A stretch of 64,000 bases of DNA, from contig NZ_WSRO01000002.1 of the NCBI RefSeq assembly GCF_009769735.1, positions 7,241,001 to 7,305,000 of the forward strand, written 5' to 3'. The stretch is from Streptomyces sp. BA2 (lineage in GTDB: Bacteria > Actinomycetota > Actinomycetes > Streptomycetales > Streptomycetaceae). Positions 23,318-31,314 of this stretch are shown one piece after another (positions within the stretch are counted from its first letter, which is position 1; each line of letters opens with the position of its first letter). Under the pieces are notes generated by a model. The model had not been told where the DNA came from and ran no database searches. It was given only the letters and a program-made list of their open reading frames with translations. The position numbers and the translations under genes are program-made.

Positions 23318-24840
23318 CGTCGACAAGAACATCGCGCCAGCAGCCGAACCCGGTCCACGACGACGGGGAGGACGCGCGCATCCTCCAGTCGCTGGGCTAC
23401 ACCCAGCAACTGCACCGCCGGATGGGGGCTTTCGGCAATTTCTCGGCCTCCCTGTCGGTCATCTCGATCATGTCGGGGACCTTGCTGCTGTTCGGCTACG
23501 GCCTGAACTCGGGAGGCCCCGCGGTGATCACGTGGGGGTGGCTCGCCGTCGGGCCACTGGTGTTGTGCCTGGCCGCGGCCCTGGCGGAGATCACATCCCG
23601 CTACCCCACCAGCGGCGGCCTGTACTACATGGCCCGCCAGCTCGGAGGCGAGCGGTGGAGCTGGTACACCGGCTGGCTCAACCTCCTGGGCCTGCTCGGC
23701 GGAATCGCGGCCCAGGACTACGGCATCGCGACGTTCACCGCCGCGTGGATGAACCTGCAATTCGGCTACACGCCGACCCCGGGCTCCCTGCTTGCCCTGT
23801 ACGCGGTCATCCTCGCGCTGCACGCGGTCCTGAACCTCTTCGGCACCCGGCTGATGAACATCCTGACGTCCGTGAGCGCGTGGTGGCACCTGGCAGGGGC
23901 CGTCGTCATCATCGGCTCCCTGGCGCTCGTGCCCTCCGACCACCAGTCGGCCGGCTTCGTCTTCACCGAGTTCACCAACAACACCGGCTGGAGCGCCCCG
24001 GTATACGTGATCCTCCTTGGCATGCTGCTTCCGGTCTTCGCCCTGGCCGGCTACGACACCTCGGCCCACCTGAGCGAGGAGACCAACCATGCCTCCGTCG
24101 CCGCGGCACGCGGGGTCTTCCGCTCGGTGGCCGTGTCCTGGGTCGCCGGCGGCATCCTGCTGCTGACGCTGCTGTTCGCCATCCAGGACTACACCGCGAC
24201 ACTGTCAGGGCCGACCGGTGTACCAGTGGCGCAGATCCTTCTGGACGCGCTGGGCATGGCGGCGGCCAAGGCCCTGCTCCTTGTGATCATCGTGGCCCAG
24301 TTCCTGTGCGGCTACACCGTGACCGCCAGCGCCAGCCGGATGATCTACGCCTTCGCCCGGGACGGTGCCCTGCCCGGATCGGCACGCTGGAAGAAGGTCA
24401 GCCGCCGCACCGCCATCCCCGCCAACGCGGTCTGGCTCGCGGTCGCCGTGGCTTTCGTGCTCGCGCTGCCGTCCTTGTATTCCACAACGGCGTTCGCGGC
24501 GGTGACCGCCATCTCGGTCGTGGGATTCACCTCGGCCTACGCCATCCCGGTGCTGCTGCGACTGATCCACCGCGACCGATTCACCCCAGGGCCCTGGCAC
24601 CTGGGCCGCTGGAGCCGGCCGATCGGCTGGGTGGCGGTGGTGTGGGCGGCCGCGGTCACGGTGCTGTTCCTGCTGCCGCAGAGCAGCCCGATCACCGCCA
24701 CCACCTTCAACTACACCCCCGTCGCCGTAGTGGTGGCCTTCCTCATCGCCGCCCTGTGGCGGCGCTTCGGACGCGACTCCTACCACGTGCCCCGCTCCAG
24801 TTCCCCCACCGAGGACAAACAGTTCGAAGGCATCATCTGA
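23314..24840 (+). CDS. APC superfamily amino acid permease (ACT/GabP-like)
   Basis: A 508-residue membrane transporter with about 12 spans. The first spans match the amino acid/choline transporter family: GNFSASLSVISIMSGTLLLF, ITWGWLAVGPLVLCLAAALA, then EITSRYPTSGGLYYMARQLG, the consensus after span 2. The middle contains GYDTSAHLSEET, a conserved loop of the family. Two in-frame ATGs exist; 23314 was preferred because GCGGAG precedes it and it overlaps the upstream 37-residue ORF (ATGA), although 23287 is possible. A GNAT acetyltransferase follows after 55 bp. Amino acid or amine exchange is the expected activity, with the substrate unknown. Confidence 0.88.
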   Translation: MTSTRTSRQQPNPVHDDGEDARILQSLGYTQQLHRRMGAFGNFSASLSVISIMSGTLLLFGYGLNSGGPAVITWGWLAVGPLVLCLAAALAEITSRYPTSGGLYYMARQLGGERWSWYTGWLNLLGLLGGIAAQDYGIATFTAAWMNLQFGYTPTPGSLLALYAVILALHAVLNLFGTRLMNILTSVSAWWHLAGAVVIIGSLALVPSDHQSAGFVFTEFTNNTGWSAPVYVILLGMLLPVFALAGYDTSAHLSEETNHASVAAARGVFRSVAVSWVAGGILLLTLLFAIQDYTATLSGPTGVPVAQILLDALGMAAAKALLLVIIVAQFLCGYTVTASASRMIYAFARDGALPGSARWKKVSRRTAIPANAVWLAVAVAFVLALPSLYSTTAFAAVTAISVVGFTSAYAIPVLLRLIHRDRFTPGPWHLGRWSRPIGWVAVVWAAAVTVLFLLPQSSPITATTFNYTPVAVVVAFLIAALWRRFGRDSYHVPRSSSPTEDKQFEGII

Positions 24841-24895
24841 TGGCAGCGACACCGCGTGCCGCATGTGCAGTTCCTCAACAACCCATGGGAGTACG

Positions 24896-25696
24896 GTGAC
24901 TGGCCTCACGGAGTCCATCGAATCGGCACAGCAGCTCACGGTGGCCTGGCGGGCCATGGTGCTCGACCGCGACGCGGACGCGGATGTGCGCGACCTCCCC
25001 GGCATCGCCGTCCGCTGGGCCGACTGCCGATTCTCGTTCTACAACTGCATCACTCTGACCGACGCGGGAGCAGGAGCCGATCTCGTCGCACAACGCCTGA
25101 GCCAGGCGGCGGACATCATGCGCGCGAAGAAGCACCCGGGCTTCCTGTGGCTCTTCGAGGACCTCCTCGACGACGAGGCTCGCGCCGCGCTGGCCAAGGC
25201 GGCCGAGCAGGCCGGCCTGCAGTACGCCTTCCCCGGCAGGGGCATGGCCGGAGACCTGCTGCCCGTCCCCGACCCGGTCCACCCCGACCTGACGTTCGTG
25301 CGGGTGCGCACCGACGAGCACTTGCGGGCCTACGCGGACCTCCAGTCACGCGCCTACGGGTTCCCCATGGAGGAAGGCCGCGACGGCCTGGTCGGATCCG
25401 CGCACTGGAAGAGTGAGATGTACGCCTACCTGGGCATGCGAGGCGACGTTCCGGTGGCGTGCGCCGCGACGGTGGAAGCGCAAGGCCGCCTCTTCGTCGC
25501 CTTCGTCGCCACCGACCCGCAGTGGCAGCGCAGGGGTTATGGCGAGGCGGTCACGCGCAAGGCGTTGTACGAGGGCGCCCGAGCCACCGGGCTGACCCGC
25601 GCCACTTTGCACGCGACCGTCGCCGGGGCCCCCGTATACCCGCGTATCGGTTTCACGCCGAACTCACCCATCCACTTCTACAACCTGAAGGAGTGA
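24896..25696 (+). CDS. GNAT family N-acetyltransferase
   Basis: A 266-residue protein with a GNAT domain in the C-terminal half (about residues 130-260). The acetyl-CoA pyrophosphate-binding loop is in TDPQWQRRGYGEAVTRKALY (Q-R-R-G-Y-G), followed by the usual helix and the GAPVYPRIGFTP segment. The N-terminal half resembles a second, diverged GNAT-like lobe. The GTG at 24896 has GGGAG 5 nt upstream; the upstream ATG at 24863 lacks one. A hairpin terminator follows directly after the stop. Its place behind an amino-acid permease suggests acetylation of an amino acid or amine, but this is inference. Confidence 0.82.
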   Translation: MTGLTESIESAQQLTVAWRAMVLDRDADADVRDLPGIAVRWADCRFSFYNCITLTDAGAGADLVAQRLSQAADIMRAKKHPGFLWLFEDLLDDEARAALAKAAEQAGLQYAFPGRGMAGDLLPVPDPVHPDLTFVRVRTDEHLRAYADLQSRAYGFPMEEGRDGLVGSAHWKSEMYAYLGMRGDVPVACAATVEAQGRLFVAFVATDPQWQRRGYGEAVTRKALYEGARATGLTRATLHATVAGAPVYPRIGFTPNSPIHFYNLKE

Positions 25697-25702
25697 GCCG
25701 AC

Positions 25703-25733
25703 GGGGTCGGCCCACGTTCACGAGGCCGGCCCC
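25703..25733 (+). terminator. Hairpin terminator after the GNAT gene
   Basis: GGGGTCGGCC (25703-25712) pairs with GGCCGGCCCC (25724-25733) over 10 bp including one G-U pair, with an 11-nt loop, 6 nt after the stop codon. The following 270 bp up to the next gene hold no recognisable gene; the promoter of the reductase-desaturase pair should be there. Confidence 0.65.
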
Positions 25734-26002
25734 AGGGTGGCGGAACTGGCCGGGTACTTGGCGTCGTGGAACCGGCACTGCCTTCCGGCCATTTCCCTCC
25801 GGTCCGGCCCGTCATGTCCGCGCAGTCCATCGCGCTGCGCGGATCCCCGATCGCCAGATGCCGCAGGCCGCGCATGGCGGGATGCGCCTCCTCGCCGTGC
25901 GTCGGTTCATGCGGTCGTGGTTACGTGGCCTCAGCCGGGCCCGGGACGACTCGACGTACGCAGCACGCACCCGTCGTGCTGCGCCACGAGAGGAATCCGT
26001 GC

Positions 26003-27091
26003 ATGCCTGAGTTACCGGCCCTCGCCAGCAGGCTGCTGAACGTGGCCTCCTGGCTGACCAGCCCGCACTCCCCGGACGACTATCTCGGGTTGATCGACCC
26101 CCTCCTCGGCGCCCGCTTCCCGGCGGGGCGGGTGACGGCGGTGAGTCCGGAAACGCCGGATGCCGTGACACTCACTCTCCGGCCCGGCCGGGGCTGGTCG
26201 GGTCACCGCCCTGGGCAGTACCTTCCGATCGGCGTCGCGATGGACGGCGTATGGCAGTGGCGCACGTACTCCCTCACCTCGGCGCCGGGCCGTGCGGACG
26301 GGCTCCTGACGATCACCGTCAAAGTCACGCCTGACGGCAGAGTGTCCCCGCGGTTGGCCCGCCGGACTCCTCCGGGCACGGTGCTTCGACTGGGCCCGGC
26401 GCAAGGGGAGTTCGTCCTTCCGGACCCCCTCCCGCCCCGCATCCTTCTGGTGACCGCCGGCAGCGGGATCACCCCGGTCATGGGCATGCTCCGCACACTC
26501 ATGCGCCGTCGGTCCCCGCGCCCCGATGTCATGCTGGTGCACAGCGCGCCCAGTGCCCGGGGCAGCATCTTCAGTTCCGAACTGCGCTCCGCCAGCGGGC
26601 GGTTGACCTGGCTGGACTACCGCGAACACCACACCCGGCCGCACGGCAGGCTCTCCCCGGCCGATCTGGGGCGGCTCTGCCCCGACTGGCGGGAGCGGGA
26701 GACCTGGGCCTGCGGTCCGGCCGACCTGCTCGACGCGGTGGAGAGCCAGTGGCACCGGGCGGGTCTCGACGAGCGGCTCCATGTGGAACGCTTCCAGCTC
26801 GCTCCGGTCCTGCCGCCGCGTCGCGACGCCGCTTCCGGTGGCCGGGTGCTGTTCACGCGTACCGGTACCGAGGTCACCGCGGGCGCGGCCACCCCGCTTC
26901 TCGCGGTGGGCGAGTCGGCGGGGGCGGTGATGCCGTACGGATGCCGGCGCGGCATCTGCTTCGGCTGCCTCACGCCACTGACGTACGGACTCGTGCGCGA
27001 CCTGCGTACCGGCGAAGTCCACGACCGTGCCGGCCAGATGATCCAGACCTGTGTCTCCGCGGCAGCCGGACCGCTGGCCCTCGACGCCTAA
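26003..27091 (+). CDS. Ferredoxin-type NAD(P)H reductase fused to a [2Fe-2S] domain
   Basis: A 362-residue electron-transfer protein. The FAD domain has WRTYSLTSAP (the RxYS flavin motif), the NAD(P) domain begins with ILLVTAGSGITPVMGMLRTL, and TWACGPADLLDAVE is the conserved CG-P block. The C-terminal ferredoxin domain has C-x4-C-x2-C in PYGCRRGICFGCLTP and a fourth Cys in IQTCVSAA. The order FNR-then-Fe-S is that of the reductases that feed membrane fatty-acid desaturases. The ATG at 26003 follows GAGAGGAATCCGTGC. A desaturase begins 18 bp downstream, so this is very likely its electron donor, as in the mycobacterial Rv3230c/DesA3 pair. Confidence 0.9.
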   Translation: MPELPALASRLLNVASWLTSPHSPDDYLGLIDPLLGARFPAGRVTAVSPETPDAVTLTLRPGRGWSGHRPGQYLPIGVAMDGVWQWRTYSLTSAPGRADGLLTITVKVTPDGRVSPRLARRTPPGTVLRLGPAQGEFVLPDPLPPRILLVTAGSGITPVMGMLRTLMRRRSPRPDVMLVHSAPSARGSIFSSELRSASGRLTWLDYREHHTRPHGRLSPADLGRLCPDWRERETWACGPADLLDAVESQWHRAGLDERLHVERFQLAPVLPPRRDAASGGRVLFTRTGTEVTAGAATPLLAVGESAGAVMPYGCRRGICFGCLTPLTYGLVRDLRTGEVHDRAGQMIQTCVSAAAGPLALDA

Positions 27092-27109
27092 CCACCCCAG
27101 GAGTTCCCC

Positions 27110-28225
27110 GTGACCGTCCCTCCGCGCGCGACGACCGAGACCGCGACGACCGAGACTGCGACCACCGAGACTGCGACCACCGAGACAGAGTCCGGCTTCG
27201 ACAAGGAACTCGGTGAGGAGCTCGACCGGATCCGCTCCGAAGTCATCGCCGCGCGCGGCGATGACGACGCCCGCTACATCCGTACGGTGATCGCCGCCCA
27301 GCGCGGCCTGGAAGCGGGAGGCCGGGTTGCCCTGGCCGTATCGCTGTTCCCGCCCGCCTGGGCAGCGGGCACCGTGATGCTCTCCGTCGCCAAGATCCTG
27401 GAGAACATGGAGCTGGGCCACAACATCCTGCACGGCCAGTGGGACTGGATGGGAGACCCGGCGATCCACTCCACCACCTGGGAATGGGACTTCCTCACCC
27501 CCGCCGATGCGTGGAAGCACACCCACAATCACCTGCATCACACCTGGACCAATGTCGTGGACCGCGACCGGGACCTCGGCTACGTCGTCTTCCGGATGAG
27601 CGCCGACCAGCGCTGGCGCCCGCGGCATCTCGCCCAGCCGCTCTACAACTTCGCGCTCGCGCCGCTCTTCGAGTGGGGCATCGCCCTCTACGACCTGGAG
27701 CCCGATGCCGTCGCCTCCGGCCGGAAGACGTGGCGTTCCCTCGCGGCCGACCTCACCGGGTTCCTCACCAAGGCCGGCCGGCAACTCGCCAAGGACTACG
27801 TGCTCTTCCCGCTGCTCGCGGGGCCCTCCGCCCTGCCCTGCCTGATCGGCAATCTCACCGCCAACACCGTGCGCAACATCTGGTCGCACACCATCATCTT
27901 CTGCGGCCACTTCCCCGGCGACGTCCAGACCTTCACCGAGGAGCACATCGAGGACGAGACACGTGGTCAGTGGTATCTCCGGCAGATCCAGGGGTCGGCC
28001 AACATCGAGGGCGGCCCGCTCTTTCACATCCTCAGCGGAAACCTGGGCCACCAGATCGAGCACCACGCCTTCCCCGATCTGCCCAGCAATCGTTATGCCG
28101 AGATCGCCCCACGGGTGCGGAAACTCTGCGAGAAGTACGGCATCCCGTACGTCACAGGACCGTTGTGGCGGCAGTACGGCTCGACCTGGGGGCGCATCCT
28201 GCGCTTCGCCGTGCCGAGCCGCTGA
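27110..28225 (+). CDS. Membrane fatty acid desaturase (acyl-lipid/acyl-CoA type)
   Basis: A 371-residue di-iron membrane enzyme that introduces a double bond into fatty acyl chains. The three histidine boxes are present: GHNILHG (H104, H108), HTHNHLHHTW (H137-H144) and HQIEHHAFPD (H314-H319). The N-terminus is a threonine/glutamate repeat (TETATTETATTETATTETE, residues 9-27) encoded by 15-bp DNA repeats, followed by a normal helical start. The GTG at 27110 has CCAGGAGTTCCCC upstream and the spacing to the reductase gene is 18 bp. Fluidity control of membrane lipids is the likely role. Confidence 0.93.
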   Translation: MTVPPRATTETATTETATTETATTETESGFDKELGEELDRIRSEVIAARGDDDARYIRTVIAAQRGLEAGGRVALAVSLFPPAWAAGTVMLSVAKILENMELGHNILHGQWDWMGDPAIHSTTWEWDFLTPADAWKHTHNHLHHTWTNVVDRDRDLGYVVFRMSADQRWRPRHLAQPLYNFALAPLFEWGIALYDLEPDAVASGRKTWRSLAADLTGFLTKAGRQLAKDYVLFPLLAGPSALPCLIGNLTANTVRNIWSHTIIFCGHFPGDVQTFTEEHIEDETRGQWYLRQIQGSANIEGGPLFHILSGNLGHQIEHHAFPDLPSNRYAEIAPRVRKLCEKYGIPYVTGPLWRQYGSTWGRILRFAVPSR

Positions 28226-28254
28226 CTGCCGACGGAGTGCTGGACCGGGATGCG

Positions 28255-28692
28255 CTACATGCGCAGCAGCAGTTCCGTGGTCTCCCTGTACTGCTGTAGC
28301 GCGAGACGCAGTTCCTCCGTCTGCGCCGCGGTGTCCTGGCCCCGCCAGCCCGCACGCAGGACACGGTGCCGCTCCGCGAGGGTCGCGGTCAGCTGGGACA
28401 CGGCTTCCTCGAAGACGTCGTCGGCCTCCTCAAGCGCCTGGCGCGGGCTCTCCACGAAGGCGTTGAGGGCCTGTTGCAGCCGCATGGTGAGCTTGTCCCG
28501 ATCGCTTTGGGGGAGCAGCACGAGGCGGGGGGTGTGGTCCGGTTCGTCGGCGCTGATGACCGGCCGATCGGGTGTGCGAGCCGGTTCGGAGCGGGGCGTC
28601 TGCGAGGCGTGCTGCTCGGCGAGGTTCGGCCGCTCGGCGAGGTTCGGCCGCTCGGCCGGGGGCTGTTGTGCGCGTTCCTGGTCGTACATCAT
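28255..28692 (-). CDS. Hypothetical charged protein (145 aa)
   Basis: A 145-residue soluble protein with an unstructured, Pro/Glu/Arg-rich N-terminal third containing the duplicated unit RPNLAE-RPNLAE, followed by helices (LTMRLQQALNAFVESPRQAL and FEEAVSQLTATLAERHRVLR). The second half resembles the middle of the upstream-encoded protein at 28689-29315, where FVDAPQKAVAEADALL corresponds to FVESPRQALEEADDVF, so the two are probably related. The ATG at 28692 overlaps the upstream stop, showing translational coupling. Function unknown. Confidence 0.72.
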   Translation of the reverse strand: MMYDQERAQQPPAERPNLAERPNLAEQHASQTPRSEPARTPDRPVISADEPDHTPRLVLLPQSDRDKLTMRLQQALNAFVESPRQALEEADDVFEEAVSQLTATLAERHRVLRAGWRGQDTAAQTEELRLALQQYRETTELLLRM

Positions 28693-29315
28693 CCTGTGCC
28701 CGTTCCCTTCGCGTGGCGCCGGGTCTGTGTCCACGGCGTGCGGCCGCGGTCGTCGGGGGATTGCGGGCGGCGCCGGTGCGGGTCCGCCGACTGATCGGTG
28801 ACCAAGGCCTCGAAGAGGGCGCGGGCTTCGATCATGGCTTCCCGCATCTCCTCGGTGCCGCTCTGGCCGCGGGCGGCCGTGTGCAGGCTGCGGTAGCCGT
28901 CGACGTAGTGGGCGTGGCGGACGGAGAGCGCGGCGAGCTGCTCGTCGAACTGGTCGCCGCCGGGATAGCCCCGGTCCGCTGCCAGCCGGGCGAGAAGAGC
29001 GTCGGCTTCGGCGACCGCCTTCTGCGGTGCGTCGACGAACTGCTCCTGACAATCGGCCCATTGGGCCACGTAGTGTGCGCGGACCTCGGGAGGCAGCGTC
29101 TGCTCATGGAGTGAAAGGTGACGCCTGACGCGATCGCTGAGTTCCTGCTCGGCTGCCTTGACGTCACCGTCGTGGCGGTCGACGGACTGCTGGTACTCGG
29201 GGCCGAATCGCCGCTTCAGGCCGCGCCTGCCACCGCCGGGAGGCCGGGTGCGTCCGAAGTAGAGGAGGGTGCCCGCCGCGATGACCACCACGGAGATGAT
29301 CACGACGGTGGTCAC
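28689..29315 (-). CDS. Hypothetical membrane-anchored protein (208 aa)
   Basis: Starts at a GTG and has an N-terminal membrane anchor (VVIISVVVIAAGTLLYFG), then a basic linker and the segment LKRRFGPEYQQSVDRHDGD, which recurs in many small Streptomyces stress-associated proteins next to PRC-barrel genes. The rest is helical and soluble, ending in a basic tail. It is translationally coupled to the next gene. Anchored in the membrane with its body presumably in the cytoplasm. No enzyme motif is visible. Confidence 0.75.
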   Translation of the reverse strand: MTTVVIISVVVIAAGTLLYFGRTRPPGGGRRGLKRRFGPEYQQSVDRHDGDVKAAEQELSDRVRRHLSLHEQTLPPEVRAHYVAQWADCQEQFVDAPQKAVAEADALLARLAADRGYPGGDQFDEQLAALSVRHAHYVDGYRSLHTAARGQSGTEEMREAMIEARALFEALVTDQSADPHRRRPQSPDDRGRTPWTQTRRHAKGTGTG

Positions 29316-29426
29316 GGCTGTTCTCTCCGGCTCGGGACTCGCGTGCTGCTCTGCTTCATTTCCCTCAACCTCTTTTGTTCCCTTTTGAGTTGTGTCCTGC
29401 TGGTGCGCTGGTGCCTGCGTCGGGGT

Positions 29427-29603
29427 TCAGCGGCGGAAGGCGTCCTTGGCCTTCGGTGATCCGGCCCGTGAGGGTGTCATGCGCGGCCGCGGATGAAGCT
29501 GGCGCCGGGTGCCGCTGCGACTGCCGCCGCGGCTTCGCATGAAGACCCCGAAGATCACCAGAATCAGCAGGATCAGCAGAATAAGGAGAATCCACAAGAT
29601 CAT
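29427..29603 (-). CDS. Small hydrophobic membrane peptide (58 aa)
   Basis: Starts MILWILLILLILLILVIFGV, an almost pure Leu/Ile membrane helix, followed by a strongly basic tail (RSRGGSRSGTRRQLHPRPR). This one-span, positively tailed layout suits an inner-membrane micro-protein with its tail in the cytoplasm. The DNA of the helix is repetitive (repeats of the type ATTCTGCTG), so slippage may vary its length. ATG 29603 is preferred over an upstream ATG in the same frame. Function unknown. Confidence 0.55.
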   Translation of the reverse strand: MILWILLILLILLILVIFGVFMRSRGGSRSGTRRQLHPRPRMTPSRAGSPKAKDAFRR

Positions 29604-29856
29604 CGCCGGGTCTCCAGGACGCACGGAATGGTTCCTGGTATCCGCGGGGTCCGGGCGAAGCGGGAAGGTGGAATGCGTCGCCGAATGTTCGGGAGTGGCA
29701 AGGCCTTACGCCGTGCCGCCAGTCAACGCCTGGAAACGACCCCTGTCAACGGCCCTGGAGCAGCGTGGGGTTGACAGCGTGCGGGACTGGACGGCGGTGG
29801 CGAGTGCTTGCCGGGACATGACCGAGGGCAATGCCTCCTTCCTCGGGCCCCGCGTT

Positions 29857-30030
29857 TCAACGAAGCGGGTGGTGGCGCCGGCCGGAGGTCCGCAGATGCA
29901 GAGCGAGGTACACCAGGGCCGCGATGAACACCACGATGCCGATGACCAGCAGGTAGAACAGCCCTTCGGCGACGGCGCCGATGATGCCGAGCACCATCGC
30001 AGCGATGACGAGGATCAGGAAGAGCGTCAC
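29857..30030 (-). CDS. Small two-span hydrophobic protein (57 aa)
   Basis: Starts at GTG 30030 with GAGGAGGTGCC upstream. Almost the whole protein is hydrophobic (LFLILVIAAMVLGIIGAVAE and GLFYLLVIGIVVFIAALVYL), ending in a basic, His-containing tail. Such 'hydrophobic proteins' are common in Streptomyces near PRC-barrel genes. It ends about 250 bp before the next feature; in 29604-29856 I see no gene. The role is unknown; envelope stress is a guess based on company. Confidence 0.65.
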   Translation of the reverse strand: MTLFLILVIAAMVLGIIGAVAEGLFYLLVIGIVVFIAALVYLALHLRTSGRRHHPLR

Positions 30031-30058
30031 GACTTCAGGCACCTCCTCGATGGGCCGG

Positions 30059-30415
30059 TCAGCGGCGGGCGAGCTGCCGCTCACCGTTCGCGCCGGGCTG
30101 GTAGGGCAGGCCGTAGTGCGCAAAGACCGCGGCTTCGTCCTCGGCGGGCAGGACGTCGTCCGTGCCCATCGCCGGGCACTTCTTCACCAGCGACCGGTCG
30201 TAGTCGACCTTGACGTAGCCGGGGCCCACGATCGCGTCGGTCAGCGGGACGAAGACCAGGTGGCGGCGGGTGGGCAGCCCGACCTGGACGGTGGCCATGG
30301 CCGGCTCGTCGGTGCTGGTGTCCACGTAGACGGCCTCCAACGTGCCGATCTTGTGACCACCCGCGTCGACGACATCGTGGGTCCGCCACTCACGGATGTC
30401 CGCGTTCTGGATCAT
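30059..30415 (-). CDS. PRC-barrel domain-containing protein
   Basis: A 118-residue soluble protein with an N-terminal PRC-barrel: DIREWRTHDVVDAGGHKIG, TLEAVYVDTSTDEPAMATVQ, then RRHLVFVPLTDAIVGPGYVK. The C-terminal part (VLPAEDEAAVFAHYGLPYQP) is the typical extension of actinobacterial members. PRC-barrels bind RNA or proteins, and stand-alone ones in Streptomyces are often stress-induced. The ATG at 30415 has GAAGGGAACCCGGG upstream. It lies 28 bp before the hydrophobic-protein gene on the same strand. Confidence 0.85.
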   Translation of the reverse strand: MIQNADIREWRTHDVVDAGGHKIGTLEAVYVDTSTDEPAMATVQVGLPTRRHLVFVPLTDAIVGPGYVKVDYDRSLVKKCPAMGTDDVLPAEDEAAVFAHYGLPYQPGANGERQLARR

Positions 30416-30500
30416 CCCGGGTTCCCTTCGCCGGTGGCGTGTCCGAGCCGGTTCACTTCTAAGCCTGCCTCGCAAAACCCGCCCGCACCAGCCATCAGCG

Positions 30501-30602
30501 GACCAGGACGCCCGCGAGGAGATCCGGGAGGCGCACCGTGCCCAGCTTGATGCCATGAGGGAAGGGGATACGGCGGCGCTCGACGACCTGCAAGCTGAGA
30601 CA
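30501..30602 (+). pseudogene. Fragment of a SnoaL/NTF2-like (DUF4440) protein
   Basis: The frame at 30501 reads DQDAREEIREAHRAQLDAMR then EGDTAALDDL, which is the typical first helix of SnoaL-like/DUF4440 proteins. It breaks off where the conserved LLADDF...HMTGY segment should follow, and there is no start codon with a ribosome site in front. A hairpin at 30604-30631 follows at once. I read it as the remains of a gene whose body has been lost. Confidence 0.55.
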
Positions 30603-30603
30603 A

Positions 30604-30631
30604 CGACTCCGGCGTATACGCGCCGGAGTCG
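30604..30631. terminator. 11-bp perfect hairpin in the debris region
   Basis: CGACTCCGGCG (30604-30614) and its complement (30621-30631) enclose a 6-nt loop TATACG. It may be a surviving terminator of a lost gene or act for either strand. The stretch 30640-30815 behind it is unassigned; the plus-strand frame ending at 30798 (about 33 codons, including AEFKYDDHKPVEYRS) looks like a protein C-terminus but I cannot place it. Confidence 0.5.
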
Positions 30632-30815
30632 CCCTTCCGGGCGGTTGCACGTGAGAGTGAACCAACCCACATTCGATATTACTACGGTCAGTGCGGCGGG
30701 CCGAGTTCAAGTACGACGACCACAAGCCCGTCGAATACCGCTCCTCCGTCGCCGACGCCTTCCCCGGCACCCTCGTCGCCGGCAGGGGAGCGGCTTGAGG
30801 AGCGATTGCCTGATC

Positions 30816-31000
30816 CTAGAGCCAGTCTCACCGCTTGAAGATGAAGTACAGGCTCACGCAGACCACTGCCATCAGGCCGATCGCGAACGGATAACCGGAC
30901 GCCCATTGCAGCTCCGGCATTTCGTCGAAGTTCATGCCGTAGATAGTTCCAACGAGTGTAGGAGCAAACAGAATTGCCGCCCACGAAGAGATCTTTCTGA
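30816..31000 (-). pseudogene. Partial duplicate of the corA C-terminus
   Basis: These 185 bp align without gaps to 32828-33012, the 3' end of the intact corA gene, at a constant offset of 2,012 bp. They encode the membrane end of CorA including the YGMNF signature loop, but an in-frame TGA (30828-30830) precedes the matching end codons and the similarity stops abruptly at 31000. There is no N-terminal domain and no start. It is the relic of a second corA-like gene or of a partial duplication; the sequence divergence speaks against a very recent copy. Confidence 0.85.
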
Positions 31001-31314
31001 AGACGTCGTCCGCAGGGCGCTGACCTGCGGAAAGCGGCCAGGGAGGGTGCTCTGGGAGGCGTCGCCCCTGGTCGAGTCCGGTTCCTGGCTCGTCATGGCG
31101 GCTACGCGCGGTATCGGAGGGCGCTTGGCCGGGAGGGCGCGCAGATTGCGCACCCGGCTCGGCTGGGTCGGACTACGCGGCCGAGCAGGGCGACGGCGTC
31201 GGCGAGGCCCACCGCAATCGCTTGTCGTCCACAAAGCCAGCCTGGTGTCGCAGCGCTGTTGGCCGACCGGGGCCCTGGTGCGCGGGTGGCGGCCGGGCAG
31301 GCTAGTTTGCCTGG
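31001..31314. other. 314 bp of unassigned sequence
   Basis: Between the corA fragment and the next gene no frame shows a recognisable protein or a good start. With the fragments to its left it forms a region of decayed genes. No transposase or terminal inverted repeat was found. Confidence 0.5.

Noticed and set aside
30430..31314. Insertion sequence as the cause of the gene debris
   Set aside because: No transposase fragment, terminal inverted repeats or target duplications could be found by eye.
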